In this document: in pieces, positions 34,978 through 44,963 of the stretch | How the letters are laid out: every line of letters begins with the position of its first letter | Position numbering within the stretch: the stretch's first letter is position 1 | NCBI GenBank assembly: GCA_963719055.1 | Contig: CAVRAU010000008.1 | Span: 186,001 to 250,000 of the forward strand | From: CAXMQZ01 sp963719055 | GTDB lineage: Bacteria; Acidobacteriota; Thermoanaerobaculia; Multivoradales; JAHEKO01 | Direction of reading: 5' to 3' | DNA: 64,000 nucleotides | Notes under the pieces: model-generated | Databases searched by the model: none | What the model was told of the DNA's origin: nothing | What the model saw: the letters and a program-made list of their open reading frames with translations, nothing else | Position numbers and translations under genes: made by a program

Positions 34978-35850
34978 TCAGTGGTCGGCGATTCTCTCGC
35001 CACCGCAGTAGATATTGAATCGGTCCTGGCGGAGGAATCCGATCAGCGTCATGCCGTACTCCTTCGCCAGATCGACGGCCAGGCTGCTGGGCGCTCCCAC
35101 GGCCGCCAGCATCGGGATCCCAGCCAGCAGCGATTTCTGGACGAGCTCGAAGCTGGCCCGTCCGCTGACCAGTACCAGTCTCTCCGCCGCCGGCAATTCA
35201 CCGCTCCCCAGAAGTGTCCCCACCAATTTGTCCAGCGCGTTGTGCCGGCCCACGTCCTCCCGCAACTCGAGAAGCTCACCCATGGGCGAGAAGAGGGCTG
35301 CAGCGTGAATGCCGCCGGTATGAGCAAAGACCCCCTGAGCTTGCTCCAGCGAGGTGACCAGCTGCGAGATCGCCTCTGGCGGTAGCTGGAAGTCACCCAG
35401 GGGACGATCCGAACAGATTTGCCGCACGGACTCGATGGAGGATCGCCCACAGATCCCGCAAGCTGACGATGTCAATACGTTGCGGCTCAGCTGATCGAGA
35501 TCGAAGTCGACGGTGGGTGCCAGAAAGACCTCCAGCACGTTGTCATCGGCCGGATCGCCACCCTCACGACAGTGCTCGATTCTCCAGATGTCTTCCCTCC
35601 GCCTGACCACGCCCTCACTGACCAGAAACCCAGCCGCCAGCTCCAGGTCTTCCCCGGGCGTCCGCATGGTTACGGCCACGCTGCGACTGGTTCGACGTCC
35701 ACCGACCTCGGCCACGACGCGGATCTCGAGCGGCTCCTCCACGGTGACCACATCCACCTCGGTCCGCACCTGGCCGCCTTCATGCCGGACCACGGACCGC
35801 TTTGTCGTGGCCCGGGGAGGCGGTGCATCAGGTGCTCCAGGTCGTTTCAA
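34978..35850 (-). CDS. fdhD: formate dehydrogenase accessory sulfurtransferase FdhD
   Basis: The FdhD signature is seen in EPLEIRVVAEVGG, MRTPGEDLELAAGFLVSEGV, the sulfur-carrying pair SSACGICGRSSIE, FAHTGGIHAAALF, REDVGRHNALDKLVG and SGRASFELVQKSLLAGIPML. FdhD transfers sulfur from a cysteine desulfurase to the Mo/W-bis-MGD cofactor of formate dehydrogenases. TTG 35850 is a likely start, 6 bp after the mobA stop. The open frame extends further upstream but only as an overlap with mobA. No formate dehydrogenase gene is in the window. Confidence 0.92.
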   Translation of the reverse strand: MKRPGAPDAPPPRATTKRSVVRHEGGQVRTEVDVVTVEEPLEIRVVAEVGGRRTSRSVAVTMRTPGEDLELAAGFLVSEGVVRRREDIWRIEHCREGGDPADDNVLEVFLAPTVDFDLDQLSRNVLTSSACGICGRSSIESVRQICSDRPLGDFQLPPEAISQLVTSLEQAQGVFAHTGGIHAAALFSPMGELLELREDVGRHNALDKLVGTLLGSGELPAAERLVLVSGRASFELVQKSLLAGIPMLAAVGAPSSLAVDLAKEYGMTLIGFLRQDRFNIYCGGERIADH

Positions 35851-35855
35851 GACTC

Positions 35856-36491
35856 TTATCCCAGCGCGGCGGCCAACTCGGTCAGGTCCCGCATGACGTT
35901 GACATTGGATAGGAGCCTGGGACTGTACCAGGCGGCATCTGGATCGAGGTCCAGAACCTCGGTTTCGAGATGGCTCAGCAGGTCCCGCGCGCTCAGCCTG
36001 TGCTCTTGCAGAGCCCTCTCCACAGCCGGCAGACAAGCGCCAGAGTAGAGCCCACAGAGAGGTTGGGCTCCGTGCCGATCGCGAACGACCCTGGCCCAGG
36101 GTTTGGAGTCCTGGGACTCTCCCGACGCGTTGTCCGGCCGATGGCTCGCTACCCAGCGCACCAGATCGCCGGTCACCAGAGGCAAATCACACGCCAGAAC
36201 GAACACGGGCCGGCCTGCCCCATGGTCGAGCGCAGTGTGGATTCCCCCCAACGGGCCCAGGTTCGGTCGGATGTCTGGCACCAACGTAACTTCCAGGTCA
36301 GCGTACTGCCGTCGCCTCGGGGCCACCACGATGACCTCTTCCAGTACCGTCTCGAGCACTCCCACAGCTCGCTCCATCAGTGTCTGACCCGCGAGCTCCA
36401 TCACCGCCTTGTCCTGACCCATTCGACGACTGCCGCCTCCAGCGAGGACGGCACCCAGGACATTTTCGCTCTTGGCTGACTCCGTCTTCAT
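35856..36491 (-). CDS. mobA: molybdenum cofactor guanylyltransferase MobA
   Basis: 211 residues, intact. The nucleotidyltransferase signature LAGGGSRRMGQDKAVMELAG is near the N-terminus. VPDIRPNLGPLGGIHTALDH and FVLACDLPLVTGDLVRWV supply the GTP and metal-binding sites. It joins GMP to molybdopterin to make the MGD cofactor, and with the adjacent fdhD forms a small molybdoenzyme-maturation operon. Confidence 0.93.
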   Translation of the reverse strand: MKTESAKSENVLGAVLAGGGSRRMGQDKAVMELAGQTLMERAVGVLETVLEEVIVVAPRRRQYADLEVTLVPDIRPNLGPLGGIHTALDHGAGRPVFVLACDLPLVTGDLVRWVASHRPDNASGESQDSKPWARVVRDRHGAQPLCGLYSGACLPAVERALQEHRLSARDLLSHLETEVLDLDPDAAWYSPRLLSNVNVMRDLTELAAALG

Positions 36492-36622
36492 CGAAAAACC
36501 TAGCAGAATGCTAGCAAACGACGGTATCGAGAAAGTCGAATACGGGCCGCTGCGAGATTCGCTGGCCGTGCTACCATGCCGCTAGGAGACCCGTCTGAGA
36601 AAGAGATCCGGAGGGGAATGTC

Positions 36623-36985
36623 TTGAAAATCCTGGTTGTCGATGACGAAGAGCAAGTCCTGAACCTGGTCGCGGCTCTACTCGAGGCCCATGAACACGAG
36701 GCCATCACCGCCTCCAACGGTGAAGATGCCCTGAGCGTCGTCGAGGCCGATCGACCCGACGCCATCTTTCTTGACATCATGATGCCCGGAGTCGATGGCG
36801 CCACGGTGGCGCAAAGGTTGCGAGAGACTCCGGACACCGCTGACATTCCCATCATCTTTCTCACCGGACTCGTCGACGCCGATGAGATGCGCAAGCGAGG
36901 CCCCAAGATCGGCGGTCAGTACTTCCTGGCCAAGCCCTTCGACGCCGACCGGCTCTTTCAGGTACTCGAGTTGGCGACTCGCTGA
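36623..36985 (+). CDS. single-domain response regulator (CheY-like)
   Basis: 120 residues with a TTG start after a GGAGGGG site. It is a receiver domain only: ILVVDDEEQVLNLVAALLE (acidic pair), DAIFLDIMMPGVDG (phospho-acceptor Asp), IIFLTGLVDAD (Thr) and YFLAKPFD (Lys). There is no output domain, so it must work through a partner protein. No kinase is adjacent. The last 28 bp overlap the convergent acyltransferase gene. Confidence 0.9.
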   Translation: MKILVVDDEEQVLNLVAALLEAHEHEAITASNGEDALSVVEADRPDAIFLDIMMPGVDGATVAQRLRETPDTADIPIIFLTGLVDADEMRKRGPKIGGQYFLAKPFDADRLFQVLELATR

Positions 36986-37692
36986 GAGCCCAACTCCACC
37001 ATCCTGGACCTGACAAGGTCGGCGAATTCCCGTCGATTCTCCAGCGATAGCTTCTGGCTGGTTATGGGTAGCCCGACGACAACACAAACCCGACCGGGAT
37101 GGACCTCGAGAGTCTTGGCCGGCAGAATGGCGTCGGCACCACGGATGTGGATGGGAACCACGGGTACACCGGAATTGATGGCGGCGACAAACGGCCCGGT
37201 CTTGAATCTCCCGAGCTCTCCATCCCGGCTACGGGTGCCCTCCGGAAAGGCCATCAGGCTCATCCCGGCCGCCAGAGAATCGGCCAAGCGATCGATACTC
37301 TGGCGGGCGGCTTCGCTCTGGCCTCGATCGACAAAAACCATCCCCATGGCCCTGATGAAATGACCCACGAGGGGTATCCGTCGCAGCTCCTCCTTGGCGA
37401 GGAAACGCAACGGGATTGGCAGAGAGGCAAAAAGCACCGGGATGTCGAGCTGCGAGGTGTGATTGGCCACGAACAGATAGGACTTCGAGAAATCGAAATC
37501 CGTGATTCCCGCGATCTCCAAACGAGCACCCATTATGCGCAGAGCGCCTGGTGCCCAGATCCTATGGGCCATCGCCAGAGGAACATCGTGGCTGCGCGTC
37601 ACCAGATGGATCAACAGCGCCAGCGTGGTCCAGGAAACCGTCCACAACACCACCATGATCACCCGCAGCAAGGACAAGAGTCGGACGACCAT
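36958..37692 (-). CDS. plsC: 1-acyl-sn-glycerol-3-phosphate acyltransferase (PlsC)
   Basis: 244 residues. N-terminal membrane segment (VIMVVLWTVSWTTLALLIHL). The acyltransferase motifs are complete: I, VANHTSQLDIPVL (NHTSxxD); II, GMVFVDRG; III, MAFPEGTRSRDGELGRFKTG; IV, VPVVPIHIRG. It makes phosphatidic acid in phospholipid synthesis at the inner membrane. The frame is intact. Confidence 0.93.
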   Translation of the reverse strand: MVVRLLSLLRVIMVVLWTVSWTTLALLIHLVTRSHDVPLAMAHRIWAPGALRIMGARLEIAGITDFDFSKSYLFVANHTSQLDIPVLFASLPIPLRFLAKEELRRIPLVGHFIRAMGMVFVDRGQSEAARQSIDRLADSLAAGMSLMAFPEGTRSRDGELGRFKTGPFVAAINSGVPVVPIHIRGADAILPAKTLEVHPGRVCVVVGLPITSQKLSLENRREFADLVRSRMVELGSQRVANSST

Positions 37693-37759
37693 GACCAGGA
37701 GAGCGTATCGTCTTCCGCATCGATGTGCGTGCTAGCATCGGCGGCCACGGAGCCACCTG

Positions 37760-39307
37760 TGAAGCACATTGGGCCTGCTGTCTACCATCTCAGCCTCATT
37801 CTGGTTCGTGTTGTCCTTCTTTGCCCCCCCGTCGCCGGTGAGCAGGCTGCCGTGCCCGGCAACGCCCACGTCCCCGTCGAAGAGCTGCGACTCGCCAACG
37901 GCATGACCCTGCTGCTGGTCCCCCAACCCGAGTCCACGACCGTGGCCGTGGGCTGGATGGTCGACGCCGGCTCGGCGGATGACGACTCCGATCAGACCGG
38001 GCTCAGTCATCTACTCGAGCACATGATGTTCAAGGGAAGCCGCACCGTGGGCACCCGAGATCTGGAGCTGGAGCTCGAGGCGTTGGCCGCCGTGGACCGA
38101 GCCTGGACCGCAAGGAAGGACCTACTCGCCAAGATGGAACAAGCGTCGCCAGAGAAAAGACAGAAGCTGAGTCCCCGGCTCGACGGGGCGTCCTCGCTAC
38201 TGGCAACCGCTCAGGCAAGGGCGAGTTCCTTGGCCTTTCTGGGGCAATACTCGTTTCTCTACTCTCAGCAAGGCGGTACAGGACTCAATGCCAATACCTA
38301 CCGGGATCTAACCCTGTACTACGTCACGCTGCCCAGCGAGAAGATCGAGCTCTGGTTCTGGCTGGAGTCCGATCGTCTCCTGTCACCTGTCTTTCGTGAG
38401 TTCTACAAGGAAGTGCAGATCATCCATGAGGAACGACGTCAGAGAATCGAATCGACTCCCTCTGGCCCACTGGACGAGCAACTGAGGGTGTCCTTCTGGG
38501 GCCCTCACCCCTACGCCTGGAACCCCATGGGAAGGGCGGCGGATCTGGACACGATCTCCCGACAGAATGCCCTGGACTTCTTCCAGCGCAACTACCGACC
38601 CGACAAGATGACCGCCGTCCTGGTGGGTGGCTTCGACGCCAGGCAGGTCGAGACGTGGGCGCGACAGTACTTTGGTCGGTTGCCGGCACCCTCGAAACCG
38701 GGGCCCGAGAGCCCTCGGCAACCCCTGGAGGAGCGGACAAAAGAACGACGTCTGGAGGCCACCTGCAACTGCCCCCCACAAGTCCAGATTCTCTACCCCA
38801 CCGCCAGGTTCGGTGATCCCGATGCCGACGCCCTGCAGCTCTTGTCAGCGGTGCTCAACGGTCGCACCGGTCGACTCTACCGATCTCTGGTTCTCGATCA
38901 GCAGATCGCTTTCTCCGCCTTCACCCAGCAGATCTCCTGGAAGCAAACAGGGTGAGTTCTCCTTGCGTGCCGAGAGCAAGGGCTCGGTCGACCCCGCCGA
39001 GTTGATTCGCGCCTGGGATCAACAGATCGATCTTCTGGGTACCGAGGCGCCGACCCCCCAAGAGATCCAGAGAGCCCAGAACCGCTCCATCGCCGACGCC
39101 TATCGCTCTCTCAAAGATCCAACGGCACTCATGAAGCAGCTCTTGATCTACCAGGGCCTGGGCGACTGGCGATACATCAACCAGTGGTCTGGACGGCTCC
39201 AGGAGCTCTCATCGGACGACCTGGTCAGGGTCGCCGCCAAGTATCTCGTTCCGGACAAGAGAACGGTTGCGATCTACCGGCGCCCGCAGGAACAGGCCAC
39301 GCCATGA
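37760..39307 (+). CDS. M16 peptidase, catalytic subunit, exported, frameshifted
   Basis: GTG 37760 has GGAG 6 bp upstream and opens a signal peptide (VYHLSLILVRVVLLCPPVAG); ATG 37723 is an in-frame alternative. The zinc motif HLLEH lies in DQTGLSHLLEHMMFKGSR, with the downstream Glu region GTGLNANTYRDLTLYYV. NPMGRAADLDTISRQNALDF and YRPDKMTAVLVGGFDA complete the N-terminal M16 fold. A frame change near 38950 (ISWKQ/QGEFSLRAESKG) leads into the C-terminal half. It is a periplasmic zinc protease paired with the next gene, whose ATG overlaps its stop. Confidence 0.85.
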
Positions 39308-40812
39308 ACCGTCTCCTGGCGGTGGCACTCTCGGGATGCTGCCTCGTGCCCGCTGGCGTCCTGGCAGAGAAGCCACCAATCCCGGCGCACCCCAAGGACC
39401 TGCGGTTCGCCAAAGAGCGCATCGAGCTCCCCGATGTCGAGAACCGGAGGGTCGAGCTGGTGAGTGGAACCGTCGTGTATCTGGCAGAAGACCATACTCT
39501 GCCTCTGGTCGAGATCTCCCTGGCCCTGCGCGTCGGTAGCTTTCTCGAACCGCCGAGACTGACCGGGTTGGCGTTTCTGACCGCCACACAGATGCGGCGT
39601 GGAGGGAGCGCCGATCTGGACGCCGACCGCTTCGACAACCGGCTGGATTTTCTCGGAGCTCGCATCAGCACGATGTCCGGAACGACACGTTCGGGAGCCA
39701 GCCTGAGCGTCCCTTCCTGGGCCCTGGAGGAAGGCCTGGACCTATTCTTCGCCATGCTCGCCCAGCCGGGCTTCCAGGCAGACCGCTTGTCTGTCTCTCG
39801 CGGCAACCTGCTGGAGAGCTTCAGCCGTCGCAACGAAAATGCCCTCGAAATCCTGGAGCGAGAATGGGACTGGCTGATGTACGGTGAGGACCATTTCAGC
39901 ACTCGGCCCATGACTTCTGGCAGCTTACAGGCCATACGGCGGGCCGATCTGCAGGAGTTCCACCAGAACCATTGGTGTCCGGATCGGATGATACTGGCCA
40001 TCTCAGGCGACTTCGATCGTCAGAGCCTGCTGTCGAGCCTGGAACAGGGCCTGGCTCGCTCGACGAGGGCAGATATCGATCGAGAACCGAGTGCCTGGCC
40101 ACCTCCACCACCTAAGACCAGCGCGACACCGGGTCTCTATCATCATGAAATGGATATTCCGCAGGCCAAGGTGATGCTCGGTCAACGCTTCCCGGCTCTC
40201 CTGGACTGGTCCGACAGGGACCGCTTCACGCTGGCGGTACTGGGAGAGCTCCTGGGAGGCCAGGGAGCCATCTCCCGAATCGCGGGTCGGCTGCGGACCG
40301 CGGAAGGTCTCGTGTATCGGGCCTCTGCCGAGCTCTATCCAGGCGACCTCTGGCCAGGCGAGCTCCAGATCTTCTTCGAGACCCGGGGCAGCTCGGTGGA
40401 TCGCGCCATCACTCTGGCCCTCGAGGAGGTAGAGCGCCTGAGGACCGAGAGTGTGCATCCCATGGAGTTGGCGGTGGTCAAACAGTCGTTGCTGGCGCGT
40501 CTGCGCCTGCGCTTCGACACCGCCGAGGAGATCGCCGGCTATTTCGCCGAAGACGAACTCCTCGGTCGGCCCCACACTTTCTGGCAGGACTACCTGGCAG
40601 GCGTCGGGAACGTCACGGTCGCCCAGGTGCAGGAGACCGCCAAGGCCTACTTGCAGCGCGATGCCATGCTGTTTCTGACTGTCGGCCGGTGGCGCGAAAT
40701 CTCATCTGGAGAGGGACCGGGAGTTTCGCCTCTGGAAGCTCTCACCGGTCACCCGAGAACCTTGCTACGGACTCGAGATCCCCTGACTCTCGAAGTCCTG
40801 GCCCTGGAATAG
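39304..40812 (+). CDS. M16 peptidase-like protein, non-catalytic subunit
   Basis: ATGA overlap with the catalytic subunit. The signal peptide is MNRLLAVALSGCCLVPAGVLA. The fold is seen in VVYLAEDHTLPLVEISLALR, SGASLSVPSWALEEGLDLFF, HQNHWCPDRMILAISGDFD, IPQAKVMLGQRFP and GRLRTAEGLVYRASAELYPG. The HxxEH motif is absent: the equivalent stretch is LTGLAFLTATQMRRGG. It should form a heterodimer with the preceding protein and shape the substrate chamber, as in other two-subunit M16 enzymes. Confidence 0.87.
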   Translation: MNRLLAVALSGCCLVPAGVLAEKPPIPAHPKDLRFAKERIELPDVENRRVELVSGTVVYLAEDHTLPLVEISLALRVGSFLEPPRLTGLAFLTATQMRRGGSADLDADRFDNRLDFLGARISTMSGTTRSGASLSVPSWALEEGLDLFFAMLAQPGFQADRLSVSRGNLLESFSRRNENALEILEREWDWLMYGEDHFSTRPMTSGSLQAIRRADLQEFHQNHWCPDRMILAISGDFDRQSLLSSLEQGLARSTRADIDREPSAWPPPPPKTSATPGLYHHEMDIPQAKVMLGQRFPALLDWSDRDRFTLAVLGELLGGQGAISRIAGRLRTAEGLVYRASAELYPGDLWPGELQIFFETRGSSVDRAITLALEEVERLRTESVHPMELAVVKQSLLARLRLRFDTAEEIAGYFAEDELLGRPHTFWQDYLAGVGNVTVAQVQETAKAYLQRDAMLFLTVGRWREISSGEGPGVSPLEALTGHPRTLLRTRDPLTLEVLALE

Positions 40813-40828
40813 GAAGGAGTGGATTCAC

Positions 40829-41312
40829 ATGCTGATCGGTGTCATGGCAGATTCCCACGACAACGTCCCCAAGCTCGAGGCCGCCGTCTCGCTGTTCAAA
40901 CAGCGCCAAGTCCAACATGTCCTGCACGCCGGCGACTTCGTCGCCCCCTTCGCCATCGAACCGTTGCGCGGACTCGACTGTCCAGTCCTGTCGGTCTTTG
41001 GCAACAACGATGGCGAACGCCTGGGATTGGCCGCCCGCATCCGGGAGATCGGCGAGGTCCACGCCTATCTCGCCACGGCGACCCTGGACGACCGACGGAT
41101 TGCGGTCGTCCACTATCCGGAGCTCGCCGAGCCCCTGGCCGAGAGCGGTGCCTACGATCTGGTGGTCTACGGTCACACGCATCGAGTCGATCAGACGTCA
41201 GGACCACGGCCTGCTACTCAATCCCGGCGAGACCGGTGGTTGGCTCACCGGCTGTTCGACCGTCGCGGTGGTGGATTTGACCACCTTCCAGGTCCGAATC
41301 CACGAGCTGTGA
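40829..41312 (+). CDS. YfcE/MJ0936-like metallophosphoesterase, frameshifted
   Basis: AAGGAGTGG lies 6-10 bp before ATG. All metal motifs are present: VMADSHDNVPKLE, HAGDFVAPFA, VFGNNDGE, VVHYPELAEP and VYGHTHRVD. After one frame change near 41195 come LLLNPGETGGWLTG and VAVVDLTTFQVRIHEL. It is a small cytoplasmic phosphodiesterase of about 160 residues, usually active on artificial substrates or 2',3'-cyclic nucleotides; the true substrate is unknown. Confidence 0.88.
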
Positions 41313-41372
41313 GACGGGCCCGATTTCTGAACGTGTTCGAACCTCTAGACGCCAGGCGCGTAGACTAGGGCG

Positions 41373-42428
41373 ATGCTTCCCCGCCCCATGAGCCGCTGGA
41401 CGTCGCTCCCTATCCTGGCCCTTGTGGTCTGGCTGGCATATCCTGCGCCGGTCTTCACCAGCGACAGTCGCAGGGATTTTCTCCGTGGGATCGTCGTCTC
41501 CTGTCCGCGCGCAGGTCAAATCTGGGGTTCTCCGGAGATGGCTAGGAGTCTCGAGGAGATCACGTCACTGGGGGCGGGTTGGGTGGCCATCCACCCGTAT
41601 GCGCGGGTCGAGCGGAATGGCACGATCCGCTACCGGCCGGCGGGTGAGGCAGGTTATCTGGAGCGCGCTGTGGCCCTGGCCAGCCAGGCCAATGTGAAGC
41701 TCTTCTGGAAGCCTCATCTGGCCTACTGGGGAAACTTCGCTTGGCGTGGGGCGATCGAGTTCGGCGACGACGCCGAGGCCTGGCGCAGATTCTTCGACGG
41801 TTATCGCGCCTTCATCGTCGATCAGGCCCGCTTCGCCGAGCGCCTCGGCGTGGATCTACTGGCCGTCGGCGTCGAGTACGAGCTGACGACTCATCAGGAT
41901 TCCGAGTGGCGACAGATCATTGCCGCCGTGCGCGCGGTCTTCAGCGGCCGTCTCACCTATGCCGCCAACTGGGACAGTCTCGACAATGTTCCCTTCTGGG
42001 ATGCCCTGGATCTCATCGGGGTGCATGCTTATTTCCCTCTGACTGAGGAAGGCCAGCCCGATCGCGGTACCCTCTGGCAGGGCTGGGACGAGCCGCTGGC
42101 AAGACTCGCGCATCTTTCGAAGTCCTTCGGTGACAAACCTGTCCTCTTTGCCGAAATCGGTTACCCCAGATCCCCGCGGGCGGCAGTCGAGCCCTGGATT
42201 CCGGGCAATCAGAACACCCCGTCCGTGCTGTCGCTGCGTCGCGCGCTCATCGAGGTGGCGGTGGAACGGATCGAAAAGTCTCCCTTCGTCGCGGGAATGT
42301 TCTGGTGGAAATGGATCCCGGGCGACAATCGCTGGGATCGGGACTTCTCGATGAGGGATGACGAAGCGCGTCAGGCAGTCCGGCAGTACTGGGGCAAGAA
42401 GATGGCTATTCCTTCAACACCGCAGTAG
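41373..42428 (+). CDS. GH113-like TIM-barrel glycosidase, exported
   Basis: 351 residues, intact, with a signal peptide (SLPILALVVWLAYPAPVFTS). The barrel pattern follows GH113 (beta-mannanase) relatives: GAGWVAIHPYARVERNGTIR, ANVKLFWKPHLAYWG, WRGAIEFGDDAEAWRRFFDG, LLAVGVEYELTTHQDSEWRQ (probable acid/base Glu), YAANWDSLDNVPFWDALDLI, GVHAYFPLTEEGQP and VLFAEIGYPRSP (probable nucleophile Glu). The fold assignment is good; the sugar specificity is not established. It overlaps the convergent dehydrogenase gene by 23 bp. Confidence 0.75.
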   Translation: MLPRPMSRWTSLPILALVVWLAYPAPVFTSDSRRDFLRGIVVSCPRAGQIWGSPEMARSLEEITSLGAGWVAIHPYARVERNGTIRYRPAGEAGYLERAVALASQANVKLFWKPHLAYWGNFAWRGAIEFGDDAEAWRRFFDGYRAFIVDQARFAERLGVDLLAVGVEYELTTHQDSEWRQIIAAVRAVFSGRLTYAANWDSLDNVPFWDALDLIGVHAYFPLTEEGQPDRGTLWQGWDEPLARLAHLSKSFGDKPVLFAEIGYPRSPRAAVEPWIPGNQNTPSVLSLRRALIEVAVERIEKSPFVAGMFWWKWIPGDNRWDRDFSMRDDEARQAVRQYWGKKMAIPSTPQ

Positions 42429-44791
42429 CGGCCGCAACCACGTCTTCGGCCTTGGGCAGGTAGTCGTACTCCAGCGGCGGCGAGTAGGGGGCCGGTGTAT
42501 CGGGGGCCGTGACGCGCCGCACGGGCGCATCCAGGAAGAAGAACGACTGCTCGTTGATCCGGGCAGCGAGCTCACCCCCCAGCCCTCCTCTGCGGGTGTC
42601 CTCATGAAGAATCAAAGCCCGGTGGGTCTTGGCCACGGATCGCTGGATCGTAGTCTCATCCAGGGGCCACAGGGTTCTCAGATCCACGACCTCGGCGCTG
42701 ACTCCCTCTTCCTCCAGCGATTTCGCCGCGGCCATCGCCGTCCACACCATGGCCCCATAGGTGAAGATTGTCAGATCCTCGCCTGGGTGAGGGATCGAGG
42801 CCACGCCAATGGGGGTTTCCATCGCCGTTCCCAGAGGTACCTCCTGGCGTAGATCGGTGCGGAAGAATCCGTACAGCCCCTTGGCCTCGAGAAAGATGAC
42901 CGGGTTCTCGTCACGAATCGCGGCGATCATCAAGCCCTTGGCGTCCACGGGGTTGGAAGGTGCGACGATCTTCCAGCCCGGGGTATGGAAAAAGAGCATC
43001 TCCGGGCACTGGCTGTGGAACGGACCGCCGCCGAGAAGCATGTTCAGGGTCCCCGTCGCACCGCCATAGGGAAGACGGACCACGATGGGTACAGGTCGGC
43101 CCCAACGCCAGTGGATCTTGGCGGCATTGTTGACCAGCTCATTGAAGGCCGGCGCCAGGAAATCGGCAAATTGCATCTCGGCCACCGGTCTCTTACCCAC
43201 CAGGGCCGCGCCGACGGCACAGCCGACAATCGCCGATTCGGCGATCGGCGTATTGAGGCAGCGGTTCGAGCCGAACCTCTTGGCCAGTCCACGGGTAACG
43301 CCAAAGGCCCCGCCATATCGCCCACCCACGTCCTCGCCCAGGACGAAGACCTGGTCGTTCTCCGCCATCATCTCGGCCAACCCCTCGCGAATCGCTTCGT
43401 CGTAAGCCATGCGTCGCGTCGAGGGTTCGGTCGAGATCTCGGGCACCGGTGCCGAGCGGTGGGCATAGACACGCTCGCGGTATTCGCCAGCCTGGGGCCA
43501 CGGAGCTGCGGTGGCGACAGCCACGGCCTCCGAGACTTCTCGCCGAACCTCATCCCGCAGCGACCGGCAATCCCCGACGGTCAAGATACCCGACTCCAGC
43601 AATCGTCGTTCATAGAGATCGATGGGGTCCAGCGCCTGCCACGCCGCCATCTCTTCCTCGATCTCGTATCCCGGCACCTTGGCCTCGGCGCTGCCGTGGA
43701 AGCGGTCATCATCGTGATGGGCATGCCCCGAACGCCGGTAGCTCACAAGCTCGACCAGCGTCGGACCCTGCCCCTGTCGGGCGCGCTCGGCAGCCCAGCT
43801 CACCCCGGCCGCCACTTCATCGGCATCGTTGCCGAAAAGGGTGATACCGGGAATCCCATAACCCGCGCCACGGCGGGCGAATCGCACAGGCAGCGGTCTG
43901 CTCGCTCACATGCGTGCCCAGGGCCCACTGGTTGTTCTCGACGACGAAGACCATATTGAGTTTCTGGACAGCGGCGAAGTTGATCGCTTCGTGCCACTCG
44001 CCGAGGCTGGATCCACCGTCGCCAATAAAGCTGATACACACGCGGTCTTCTTTGTCGAGCTTGAAGGCGTAGGCCAGGCCCACGAGCGTCTGTGTCGCCA
44101 GGGCCAGGGGAGCGACCGGCGGTAGGACTCCCCGATCGAAGTCACCGGTATGCAGATCGCGACCGTCCATGGGGGTACCGATCTTGCCGTACTGCACCAG
44201 CAGCGGATGCACCGGCTCGGGCATGAACATCAGCAGGGCGCCGAGATCACGAATCAGGGGACTGATGAAATCACCCCGGTAGGTCTCACCCTGACCAAAC
44301 TCCGGGTATCGCCGCAATCGCAGTGCAGCGCCAACGATGGCCTCCTGCCCGGTGGATCGGAAGCCCTTCTGTGGCGAAGGGTAGGTCCCCCATTGGACCT
44401 CCTTTTGGTCGAACGACAGCTTCAAGCTCGTCTCCAGCTCTCGAGTCAACAACATGGTCCGGAACATCAGACGTCTCTCATGCGGAGTGATGGAGGCCTT
44501 GATCCGGCGACGCGTGAAGAAACCCCGTACCGCCGCATCCAGCTCGCGCCGAATCTCCGCCACCGCCATCTGATGAGTCCACTGCGGGTAGAGCAGGTCG
44601 TCCGCGAAATCCGGCCCGGTCCGGGACCGAGCTTCGATCCGCGCCAGCAATGCGGATTCGAGTTCGTCCTCCCCAGCCACCCGGGGTAGATCGCGAATCA
44701 GGAAAGGTGCCTCGAGGCTCAGAAAGGCGTGTAGCTCACGCAGAAGCTCTCGAGGCAGGGCGGGTGTCCCGGCACCCTTGGCGTCGCTCAT
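42406..44791 (-). CDS. 2-oxoacid dehydrogenase E1, alpha and beta fused
   Basis: The alpha half contains QKGFRSTGQEAIVGAALRLR, the thiamine motif GDGGSSLGEWHEAINFAAVQ ending VENN, and after one frame change near 43885, GYGIPGITLFGNDADEVAAG. It then runs without a break into the beta half: MAYDEAIREGLAEMMAENDQ, VFVLGEDVGGRYGGAFGVTR, NTPIAESAIVGCAVGAALVG and GLGGELAARINEQSFFFLDA. The total is about 795 residues. It decarboxylates a branched-chain or related 2-oxoacid and reduces a lipoyl E2. No E2 or E3 gene is nearby. Fused alpha-beta E1 proteins are known but less common than separate subunits. Confidence 0.88.
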
Positions 44792-44846
44792 TCGGGCGGT
44801 AGTATATCCGCCCTCGAGTGGACTGAACGGGTGTTCAGGGGTGCAG

Positions 44847-44955
44847 CCCTTCCGGCTGACATGAGACCCGGCCGCATCCTTCTATGCTGGCCGTGAACCA
44901 GGGAAAGGGGTAGGCCATCGGGATCGGCGGTCGGGTCTCATGTCAGTCGGAAGGG
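44847..44955. repeat. inverted repeat with 24-bp arms around 61 bp
   Basis: The left arm 44847-44870 (CCCTTCCGGCTGACATGAGA...) and right arm 44932-44955 are reverse complements with a single mismatch. The 61-bp centre has no coding sign. The element lies between the stop of the RND pump (44964) and the start of the E1 gene (44791), both minus strand. It could be a long-stem 3'-end or leader structure, or a small MITE-like element. I see no target duplication and no T tail. Confidence 0.75.
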
Positions 44956-44963
44956 TGAGCACG

